The notes beneath the pieces are model-generated. The model worked only from the letters and a program-made list of their open reading frames with translations. It had not been told where the DNA came from and did not search any database. Shown here in pieces: positions 20,083 through 27,187 of a stretch of 64,000 nucleotides of DNA. Position numbers and translations under genes: made by a program. The stretch is from JAUCQB01 sp964586235 (GTDB lineage Bacteria; Planctomycetota; Phycisphaerae; UBA1845; PWPN01): assembly GCA_964586235.1 (NCBI GenBank), contig CAZPIO010000018.1, positions 1-64,000 on the forward strand, in the 5' to 3' direction. Within the stretch, counting starts at the first letter, position 1; the number at the start of each line of letters is the position of its first letter.

Positions 20083-21009
20083 ATGGCAGGTTCTCCTGAC
20101 TCACATGTGGTTCCGAGGATGGACGCCGACGGGCGGATCGACGTGGACCTTCGGTGTGCATTCTGCGGACGTGAACTCCGGGGTCTTGCCCTCGATGGAC
20201 GTTGTCCGCAGTGTGCGACAGCCATCAGATGCTCGACCCGAGTTGACTTGCTGCGGTACGGCGACCCGGCGTGGCTGGAGACCTTGGCAGGCGGCACAAC
20301 CTGGACCATCGCGGGTATTCTCATCGGCATCCTGGCCGGGCTGGCTGCCGCGGTCGCGCAGGTGGTGTATTCGCAGCCGGCGCTGGGCATCCTGCTGACG
20401 GCCTTGGGAGGTCTGATCGGGCTGATCGGCTTCTGGAGACTCACTGCGCCTGAGCCCGGGGCGGCACCGTCAACGGAGATAACCGCGAGAGAACTCACCC
20501 GGTACGGCTCCGCGGGCGGGTTTCTGTTGAACCTGGTTTATCTGTGGGCCGGCATCTCCTACCCCGACCTGGCAGGGTACGTGGGGCTGCCGGCTGCACT
20601 GCTGGGGCTGCTGACCATTGTGGCTACGTTCATCTACGCCGGCCGAATGGCCATGCGCATACCCGACGAGAGTCTTGCCAAGCAGACCCGGCGGGTGATG
20701 GGCGGCATGATCACGCTGACCGTCCTGTGGATCATTCTCGACGCACTCAAGGAACTCAGCGGCCCCGCGCCTCCGGTGACACTCACGACCGGTAGCCCGG
20801 CCAACCCGTTGACGGGGTTCACACCGGTGACGGGTATCATGATGGGTCTGGGCTGCTTTGCCGGGATAACAGCCCTCACGCTGGCCGTCTGGAACCTGGC
20901 TCTGCTCGCCCGTTTCCGCCGGGCATTCATTCAGGCGGCCAGGCAGGCCCGCGCGGCCAAGGCCGTGCCTCCACCGACGCCAAGCGAGACGGAAACACCG
21001 GCCTCATGA
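20083..21009 (+). CDS. Zinc-ribbon multi-pass membrane protein, first of a paralogous pair
   Basis: 308 residues from the ATG at 20083. This start was chosen because it places as many residues before the zinc ribbon as in the paralogue downstream; an ATG at 20119 is possible. The N-terminus has DGRIDVDLRCAFCGRELRGL...CPQCA, a two-CxxC zinc ribbon. About six hydrophobic helices follow (TWTIAGILIGILAGLAAAV, ILLTALGGLIGLIGFW and later ones). The tail is polar and Ala/Pro-rich. It ends in ATGA overlapping the next gene. Similar N-terminal motifs, RCxxCGxxLRGL and CPECG, are common in planctomycete membrane proteins of unknown function. Confidence 0.7.
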   Translation: MAGSPDSHVVPRMDADGRIDVDLRCAFCGRELRGLALDGRCPQCATAIRCSTRVDLLRYGDPAWLETLAGGTTWTIAGILIGILAGLAAAVAQVVYSQPALGILLTALGGLIGLIGFWRLTAPEPGAAPSTEITARELTRYGSAGGFLLNLVYLWAGISYPDLAGYVGLPAALLGLLTIVATFIYAGRMAMRIPDESLAKQTRRVMGGMITLTVLWIILDALKELSGPAPPVTLTTGSPANPLTGFTPVTGIMMGLGCFAGITALTLAVWNLALLARFRRAFIQAARQARAAKAVPPPTPSETETPAS

Positions 21010-21935
21010 CCGACGCGTCTCAACAACCACATCTGCCCGTCGATCCTCACGGATGCATCAGCATCGACATCCAGTGTGTCTCATGCGGCTACAACTTGCG
21101 AGGGCTTCTGCCGGGCGGGAATTGCCCCGAGTGCGGGAGCGCGGTGGCCCAGTCGACCCGTAGCGAGTTCCTGCGGTTCGCCGACCCTGTCTGGCTGTCG
21201 GACCTCGTCAGCGGCCTCGACTGGATGGTCGTCTCCTTTCTCGCGGCGGGGTTCCTCTGCATGCTGGGAGGTGCCGCGATGGACATCCTGGGAATCTGGG
21301 CAGGCTTGCTGTCCGGCACGCTCGCAGGACTCGTTGGCCTGCGTTGCTGGCGCAGGCTCATGAGTGCCGATCCGAATGAGCACGAACCTGCGGGCATCAA
21401 TGCGAGGAAGGTCGCCTGGTACGGGTATCATCTCTCGATTGGGATCACGCTGCTGGCGCAGTTGACCGCCCTGGACGACCGGCTGCTGATTCTCTGCGGC
21501 ATGTGTTTCTGCGGCGTGGTGGCCATTGTTGTGACTGCCACTATGATCCGGCTCACCCAGCTTGCACGGCGTATCCCTCATCGCAAGCTTGCCACGTGGA
21601 CGCGGGTGGCCGTCGCGGGGGTCATCACAATCTCGATCTGCCTGAGCCCGATGGCGATGCTGATCAGTATCTCGCTACTGCTGTTCTCGGGTGGACCCGG
21701 ACATATTTACTGGGATCCTGGCCCTCCCTGGGAGGCGGTCCTGGACATACTTTGGATAGTTGCAGCGGTGGGCTTTATCCTGGTCCCCATCCTGTCTTTG
21801 GGGCTTGGTCCGTTACTGGTCATCCTCTTTTTCTGGTACCGCAAGGCATTTCGCCAGGCCCTGCAAAACGCTCAGATTTCCTGGGCATACAGAAACGCCG
21901 TTCGGGATCGCGACGAACCTGCTGTTACGCCTTGA
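21006..21935 (+). CDS. Zinc-ribbon multi-pass membrane protein, second of a paralogous pair
   Basis: 309 residues. The zinc ribbon is IQCVSCGYNLRGLLPGGNCPECG. The phrase LRFADPVWLSDLVSGL aligns with LRYGDPAWLETLAGGT in the preceding protein, so the two arose by duplication. It carries six or more transmembrane helices, the last in IVAAVGFILVPILSLGLGPLLVILFFWYRKAF. Its ATG overlaps the previous stop by 4 bases, so the two are probably made in step and may form a hetero-oligomer (inference). Function unknown. Confidence 0.75.
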   Translation: MTDASQQPHLPVDPHGCISIDIQCVSCGYNLRGLLPGGNCPECGSAVAQSTRSEFLRFADPVWLSDLVSGLDWMVVSFLAAGFLCMLGGAAMDILGIWAGLLSGTLAGLVGLRCWRRLMSADPNEHEPAGINARKVAWYGYHLSIGITLLAQLTALDDRLLILCGMCFCGVVAIVVTATMIRLTQLARRIPHRKLATWTRVAVAGVITISICLSPMAMLISISLLLFSGGPGHIYWDPGPPWEAVLDILWIVAAVGFILVPILSLGLGPLLVILFFWYRKAFRQALQNAQISWAYRNAVRDRDEPAVTP

Positions 21936-22031
21936 GAGACTCCGGATCGGCAGCTGGGAATCTGAGGCGGTAGTGGGCGACTGTGTGTTGTCGGGTGGGG
22001 GCCATTCAGCAAACCCGAAATCGACGGCGGC

Positions 22032-22529
22032 TCAATCGAACAGGCTCTGTTGCCCGGGCACGTCGGATCGAGCACGATCGGCGACGCTCTTGGCCTCGTC
22101 GATCAGTTCGCCGAGGTCTGCGAAGCGGCGGTAGACACTCGCGAAGCGGATATACGCGATCTGATCGAGGTCTCGGAGTTTCTCCGCGACGAGGGCGCCG
22201 ATCGCCTGGCTGCTGACCTCGCGATCGTACTCCTTGAACAGCGAATCCTCGACCGCGTCGACGAGCCTCACCAGCGATTCCTCCTCCACCGGCCGCTTGT
22301 AGCAGGCCCTCTGCACGCCCGCGAAGATCTTGGTTCGATCGTAGGGCACGCGGGTCTCGTCGCGCTTGACCACCAGCAGCTTGACCTCGTTCTCAACCCG
22401 CTCCTTGGTGGTGAAGCGTTTGTGGCAGAATTGACAGACGCGCCGCCGGCGGATGACCTCGCCGCCCTCGCTGAGGCGAGAGTCGATGACCTTATCCTGG
22501 TTGATTTCTTTACAGTATGGACAGCGCAT
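22032..22529 (-). CDS. nrdR: Ribonucleotide reductase transcriptional repressor NrdR
   Basis: 165 residues, close to the usual 150-180. It has the full NrdR pattern: zinc ribbon MRCPYC...CQFC (Cys3, Cys6, Cys32, Cys35), the segment IDSRLSEGGEVIRRRRVC, then an ATP-cone from about 49 to 139 (VVKRDETRVPYDRTKIFAGVQRAC). It senses ATP/dATP and represses ribonucleotide reductase genes. No nrd gene is in the window, and no convincing NrdR box was found near it. It is convergent with the membrane-protein pair. Confidence 0.95.
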   Translation of the reverse strand: MRCPYCKEINQDKVIDSRLSEGGEVIRRRRVCQFCHKRFTTKERVENEVKLLVVKRDETRVPYDRTKIFAGVQRACYKRPVEEESLVRLVDAVEDSLFKEYDREVSSQAIGALVAEKLRDLDQIAYIRFASVYRRFADLGELIDEAKSVADRARSDVPGQQSLFD

Positions 22530-22733
22530 AATCCGTGATTAGTCCCAGATTCCGGGGACTGTTCCTGCCGGCCGGTGCCCCCCGCAGACAGGTGACCGCA
22601 CAACCTTGGGCAAGCACCAGATCTGGAGTATAACGGAAATCGGCGGCCCTAGATATAGTCCCCTGTCCAAAAAACGCAACAGAAGCCGCCCGGTCCTCTT
22701 GGCAAACCTCGCGCCAGCGGACATAGTAGGCGA

Positions 22734-23612
22734 ATGGCGTCCAGGCTGATCGAGAAGACGATAGGGGGGGTTCGCCTCCAGGGCTTTACCCTGGCCGGCG
22801 AGGAGACGGTCATCATCGTGCCCGAGATGAACGTCGCCTTTGACGTTGGCCGAGCTCCCCGCGAGGTGATCGGGATCGATCATATCTGCTTGTCCCACGG
22901 GCACATGGATCACGCCGCGGGCCTGGCTTACTACTTCTCCCAGCGCAATTTCCAGGGCAACGCACCCGGCTGCGTGCTGGCTCATCACAAGCTGGTGCCG
23001 GCGATCGAGGAGCTGATGAGGGTTTGGGGCAGGATTGAGGGGCATATCTCCCCGGCCCGGATCGTCGGGGTGGATGAGGACGAGGATTTTCCTCTGCACC
23101 GTTCGCTGGTTATACGGCCGTTCCGGGTCCGGCATCCGGGCCCGACGCTGGGCTTCTCGCTGGTCGAGGTGCGAAAGAAACTCAAGCCCGAGCTGGCCGA
23201 ACTCTCCGGCCAGCAGATCGCCGAGCTCAAGCGTTCCGGGCAGACGGTGGAGGACCGCCTGGAGATCCCGCGGGTCGCGTTCTGCTCCGATTCGGCCGTC
23301 GGGCCGTTCCTGGATCGCGACCACGTTCGCAACGCCGATGTGCTGATTTTCGAATGCACCTTCTTCGAGCCCGAGCACCTGGATCGCGCCCGGCTCGGAC
23401 AGCACACCCACATCAGCGACCTGCCGGAACTGTTCGAACGTGTTCGCAGCCCGCACGTCGTGCTCATGCACACAAGCCGCCGCACGGGAATCGGCCCGGC
23501 CAAGCGATACCTCCGCAAGATTCTCAAGCCCGCCGACCTCGAGCGCCTCACGATCTTCATGGATCAGCCGCTTCGAAATCGCGAGCCCCAGCCGCCGCCT
23601 CCGCAGGAGTGA
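22734..23612 (+). CDS. RNase Z-like metallo-beta-lactamase fold hydrolase
   Basis: 292 residues. The metal site motif is SHGHMDH (54-60), with further ligands likely in FCSDSAV and HTHISDL. The overall pattern (ICLSHGHMDHAAGLAYYF, then FECTFFEPEHLDRARLGQHTH) resembles short RNase Z/ElaC-like proteins. It may be a tRNA 3-prime processing or other phosphodiesterase. The tail is proline-rich (PQPPPPQE). The gene stands alone between nrdR, transcribed away from it, and motA. Confidence 0.75.
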   Translation: MASRLIEKTIGGVRLQGFTLAGEETVIIVPEMNVAFDVGRAPREVIGIDHICLSHGHMDHAAGLAYYFSQRNFQGNAPGCVLAHHKLVPAIEELMRVWGRIEGHISPARIVGVDEDEDFPLHRSLVIRPFRVRHPGPTLGFSLVEVRKKLKPELAELSGQQIAELKRSGQTVEDRLEIPRVAFCSDSAVGPFLDRDHVRNADVLIFECTFFEPEHLDRARLGQHTHISDLPELFERVRSPHVVLMHTSRRTGIGPAKRYLRKILKPADLERLTIFMDQPLRNREPQPPPPQE

Positions 23613-23891
23613 CCGGCCCGCTTACGTCTCGAAAGGGCCTTCGCAACCACAAGAGACACTGGCTGCATGGTCCGAATCAGTGCCTCGAACGGTGGCCGCT
23701 TTCCGATAACCTGCGGAGTCCGGCGGGTTAGCGGAACTTCGCTCCCTGGAGAGGGTGCTCGCCCATCCCCCGGCGTCCCCTTACGCAAAGGCGACATGCC
23801 TGTTAGTCGATACCGGAGAGGGCCGAGTCGCCCGCAGGCGGCAGGGGTATGCTCATGCAGCGCGGGCCGTTCGGCCGGTGAGGCTGGAAAG

Positions 23892-24695
23892 ATGGACATA
23901 GCGACGATCATCGGGGCCATCTTCGCCGTGGGGGCCATCCTGTGGGCCATGTACGAAGGCACCCACGGCCACCTCGGCGCCTTCTTCTCCACGGAAGGTT
24001 TTGTGCTGGTCCTCGGTGGATCCTTCGCGGCAGTGTGCCTGTCCATGCCCCTGAGGTCGGTGCTCGACGTTTTCGCTTATCTCAAGCAATGGGTCTTTGC
24101 CCGCGATGTCCCCGTTCACCATCTGATCAAGGAGATCGTCGGATACGCGGAGATCGCCCGCCGCGACGGGGTATTGGCGCTCGAGAACGAGGTGAAGAAG
24201 CAGAAAGACCCCTTCTTGCGCAAAGGCCTGCAGCTCTGTGTCGACAGCATGGACGCGGTGACCATCGAGCACGCTATGCGCATCGAGATCGAGGCCCTGG
24301 CCGAGCGCCACAAGAAGGGCAAGAAATTCTTCGAGCTGATGGGCAAGTATGGACCGGGTTTCGGCCTGATCGCGACGCTGATCGGCCAGGTGGCGATGTT
24401 CCGCAACATGGGCGGCGACAGCGCGGCCATCGGCCAGGCACTGGCCATCGCGCTGCTGGGAACGCTGTATGGGTGCGTGATCTGCAACGTGGTCTGCGGC
24501 CCGATCGCCGACAAGCTGGCGATCCGGTCTTCGCACGAGCAGTTTATCCGGGAGATGATGCTGGTGGGCATCCTCGGCCTGCAGTCCGGCGACAACCCGC
24601 GGATGGTGCAGCTCAAGATGCAGTCATTCCTGTCGCAGAAGGAACTGCGACAACTGGAAGGCTTCGGTGAGGGCAAGGAACAGGGGGCGGCGTGA
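23892..24695 (+). CDS. motA: Flagellar motor stator protein MotA
   Basis: 267 residues from the ATG at 23892. The frame is open 225 bases further upstream, but the family start MDIATIIGAIFAVGAILWAM fixes the choice. There are four membrane helices (about 2-21, 32-52, 150-170 and 180-205) and a cytoplasmic loop with the charged helix EIARRDGVLALENEVKKQKD, as in MotA/PomA. The segment KYGPGFGLIATLIGQVAMFRNM matches the conserved third helix region. With MotB it forms the ion-driven stator. Its partner downstream is broken, so whether it still works is uncertain. Confidence 0.9.
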   Translation: MDIATIIGAIFAVGAILWAMYEGTHGHLGAFFSTEGFVLVLGGSFAAVCLSMPLRSVLDVFAYLKQWVFARDVPVHHLIKEIVGYAEIARRDGVLALENEVKKQKDPFLRKGLQLCVDSMDAVTIEHAMRIEIEALAERHKKGKKFFELMGKYGPGFGLIATLIGQVAMFRNMGGDSAAIGQALAIALLGTLYGCVICNVVCGPIADKLAIRSSHEQFIREMMLVGILGLQSGDNPRMVQLKMQSFLSQKELRQLEGFGEGKEQGAA

Positions 24696-24784
24696 TGCGG
24701 GTAGCGACGCGGCCTGAGGCTGGTTCTCCGGCGGCGGGCGAGGTCGATGTGGCCGGTCGCGGCTGATGCAACGGGAAAGAAACC

Positions 24785-25549
24785 ATGGCGGAGAAGAAGA
24801 AAGCCCAGCAGGAAGAACAGGGCGAAAGTGCGCCGCTGTGGATCGTCAGCTTCGCCGACCTGGTGACGCTGATGCTGAGCTTCTTCGTCATTCTGGCGGC
24901 GGGCAACAGCGGCGACGCGAATATCAAGAGCGATCCCGAGTTTGCCAAGATCGTTTCGGCTCTGCGGATGGCTTTCCGCGACACCTCCCCGGCCGACGAG
25001 GCGGTTCTGGCAGCGGCCGCTGACTACCAGGACCTCATCCAGAAGCTTCACGCGCTGGCCGGCAAGTCGCGGCAGAAAAATGTGGGCGACAGCAATGAGC
25101 CGGGCCTCTAAGGCACCGGCTTCCGCGTCCGCAAGATTCGCGACGGAATGGAAATCACCATGGGCGGGCCCGTTTTCTTCGAGCCGCTTTCGGGGAGGCT
25201 CAGCGAGCAGGGCAAGGCCGACGTGCGTGAGCTGGCGGAGCTGCTCAAAGGGCATCGCAACAACATCGAGGTTCGCGGCCATGCCGCCGATGAGCCCCGG
25301 CCGTCGGACTGGACCTTCAAGGACCTCCTGGAGCTCTCGCATCAGCGGGCCAACACCGTCGCCGAGGAGCTGATCAACCTCGGCGTGGATTCCCGAACCA
25401 TTCGAATCGTGGCCATCGGGCCGAACGAGCCGATTGCCCGAGGAGCCCAGGGCGCCGACAACCTGGCCATGAACCGCCGGGTCGAGGTCATCGTCCGCGA
25501 GTCGCTCATCGACGATTACATGGGCCAGTCGCCGCCCACGGATCGGTAA
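24785..25549 (+). pseudogene. motB: motB interrupted by an in-frame TAA
   Basis: The first 108 codons (24785-25108) give the MotB N-terminus: a basic start, then LWIVSFADLVTLMLSFFVIL with the proton-path aspartate Asp25. A plug-like linker follows, ending NEPGL. Then TAA at 25109-25111. The same frame continues as GTGFRVRKIRDGMEITMGGPVFFE into a full OmpA-like peptidoglycan-binding domain ending MNRRVEVIVRESL. The frame does not shift, so one base change restores a normal MotB of about 254 residues. An internal ATG at 25148 could restart the second part, but it would lack a membrane anchor. Either motB is a recent pseudogene, or the stop is a sequencing or assembly error, or it is read through. 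Other genes here end in TAA, so the codon is not reassigned. Confidence 0.85.
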
Positions 25550-25716
25550 GCGACCACCCTTCAAGCCAAACGCTCGGGTGGCCACCCACCAAAAACCCAT
25601 AGACCGAGTCATCAGGATGGTGAGGGAGCAAAGTTCGCGAGGGGCCCGGTTAGCTGCCGAGATCATGTACCGTGGCCCCAGCAGGCGTCGCCGTGTGGTG
25701 ACTGCCTGGAAGACGC

Positions 25717-25754
25717 GACGGCTCGCCACCTCGTTTTGAAAGCAGCGAGCCGTC
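25717..25754. terminator. Possible bidirectional hairpin between convergent motB and ParA-CBM genes
   Basis: Perfect 10-base arms, GACGGCTCGC at 25717-25726 and GCGAGCCGTC at 25745-25754, are separated by 18 bases that include CGTTTTG. On the plus strand TTTCGGG follows, a weak T-run. It is well placed to end transcription from both sides. Confidence 0.5.
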
Positions 25755-25779
25755 TTTCGGGTGTTGGGGTTGATGAGGG

Positions 25780-26991
25780 TCACACTTCGACGACTGAATT
25801 CAGTTCGCCGAAGGGGTTTGATTCGACGTATTCGTTGTTGGGGTCGCTCTTCCACTGGCCGTCGACCACGTAGCGGTAGCGGTAGCGGCCGGGCGGCAGC
25901 GGCAGGAGGGCCACGAAACTTGCCCCGTCGCCGTTTCGCTCCATCGGCGTCGCCTCCGGCTGCCAGTTGTTGAAGTCACCGGCGAGGGCCACGGTGTTGG
26001 CGCCCGGCGCCTGGGTTGCGAAAACGACCCCCTCGTCGGTCTTGTGAACACCGTAAATGTGCTCGATCTTCTGCTGCACCTGTTCGGGCGTCGAGGGCAC
26101 GCCATCGAGCGCTTCCTGGAAGCCGCCCTTGCCGAAGAGCGGCTTGGACGTGGCCAGGAGTTTCTCGGCCCGCTCGGCCAGGTCGTCGGCCTGGCGCAAA
26201 ATGGCCGTCGGCACCATCTCGGGGCCGCCGGCGCTGATCAGCTCGCGGGCCAGTCTCGCGAAGTCGCGGTAGCCCATGCTGTTGGGGTCATACTCCGTGA
26301 TCGGCTGGCCGAAGCTGGCCCCCTCGCGGAGCTTGGTGTTGAAGTTGATGAAGGTGTGGCACATCAGGTGCCCGTACTTGCGCTTCAGCTCGTTGAGGAT
26401 TTCACGCCCGAGCTTGGTGCGGACGTCGTAGAGGTTCGCCAGCACGCGGATCTCGAGGGGGTGCTGGCGCCCGGCCCGGACCGTTTCGAGCGTTTCGAGC
26501 TGCTTGGTCAGGCCCTGCAGCGAGAAGTATCCGGTATCCACTGGAATGATGACTTCGCTGGCAGCCTGGAACGCGCTGAGGGTCAGCATGCCGATGTGCG
26601 GCGGGCAGTCGATCAGCGCGAAGTCGTACCGGTCAGTGACGGAGGCGAGCGCGTCGCCGAGACGGGCCTCGGCGTCGGGCAGGCTGCCGGAGGCCAGCTC
26701 GAACTGGGACAGCGCTGTCGTTGAGGGCGCCAGATCGAAGTTGGCCGTGATCTGCCAGATACACCGGCTGATGTCGATCTTCTCCCCGTTGCGGCGGTGC
26801 ATCAGCACATCCTGAATGCCGATCTCGATCTGATCCTCCGGCACCGCAAGGCCCAGCGCACAGTGGCTCTGAGGATCCATGTCCACGAGCAGCGTGCGGC
26901 GACCTTCTCGAGCCAGGCAGGCAGCGAGATTGATGCTGACTGTGGTTTTCCCACATCCGCCCTTCTGGTTGGCGATGGCGATGGTTCTCAT
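25780..26991 (-). CDS. ParA/Soj-like ATPase fused to a C-terminal glycogen-binding (CBM48/AMPK-type) domain
   Basis: 403 residues. Residues 1-260 are a complete ParA-type ATPase: deviant Walker A KGGCGKTT (10-17), LLVDMDPQSHCALGL (switch I region), YDFALIDCPPHIG (Walker B), IIPVDTGYFSLQGL. A helical linker (about 261-320) leads to a beta-sandwich at 321-403. That domain holds NTVALAGDFNNWQPEATPM and RYRYRYVVDGQWKSDPNNEY, the signature of CBM48/AMPK glycogen-binding modules, with Trp343 and Trp380 as likely sugar contacts. No ParB gene is adjacent. ParA ATPases position DNA or cargo on the nucleoid; adding a glycogen-binding module suggests that the cargo is a polysaccharide granule (inference). 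A sigma-28-like promoter lies upstream at 27098-27126. The gene is convergent with motAB. Confidence 0.9.
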   Translation of the reverse strand: MRTIAIANQKGGCGKTTVSINLAACLAREGRRTLLVDMDPQSHCALGLAVPEDQIEIGIQDVLMHRRNGEKIDISRCIWQITANFDLAPSTTALSQFELASGSLPDAEARLGDALASVTDRYDFALIDCPPHIGMLTLSAFQAASEVIIPVDTGYFSLQGLTKQLETLETVRAGRQHPLEIRVLANLYDVRTKLGREILNELKRKYGHLMCHTFINFNTKLREGASFGQPITEYDPNSMGYRDFARLARELISAGGPEMVPTAILRQADDLAERAEKLLATSKPLFGKGGFQEALDGVPSTPEQVQQKIEHIYGVHKTDEGVVFATQAPGANTVALAGDFNNWQPEATPMERNGDGASFVALLPLPPGRYRYRYVVDGQWKSDPNNEYVESNPFGELNSVVEV

Positions 26992-27097
26992 GATCTACCC
27001 AAACCTTCCAGTTCGTTACAGATGGAACTCTCCGGGCATCCACCGCGCCCTGAACCGCAGTTGCAGAGTACGACTCGCTTAGCCAATACCTGCGCTT

Positions 27098-27126
27098 TTA
27101 TCGGTCTGTAATTGCGCAAAACTTTA
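27098..27126 (-). promoter_or_regulatory. Sigma-28 (FliA/SigD)-like promoter upstream of the ParA-CBM gene
   Basis: On the minus strand TAAAGTTT (27126-27119) is followed 13 bases later by ACCGATAA (27105-27098). The enterobacterial FliA consensus is TAAAGTTT, 11 bases, GCCGATAA. All 8 bases of the -35 and 7 of 8 of the -10 match; the spacing is two bases too long. Transcription would start near 27088, leaving a leader of about 95 bases before the ParA-CBM start at 26991. Confidence 0.5.
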
Positions 27127-27187
27127 CCGTCCGGCCCGCGCCGCTGAAGTTTTTTAGGACCAAGAGGTTAGGTTAAGCTGGGCAATC

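Noticed and set aside
22530..22733. NrdR box in the region upstream of nrdR
   Set aside because: CTAGATATAGTCC near 22650 only faintly resembles the ACACwATATwTwGTGT-type box, and one half is missing.
25109..25111. Stop codon reassignment or selenocysteine-type recoding to explain the TAA in motB
   Set aside because: Genes ending at 6984, 38344 and 42699 use TAA as a normal stop, and no recoding hairpin is evident after the codon.
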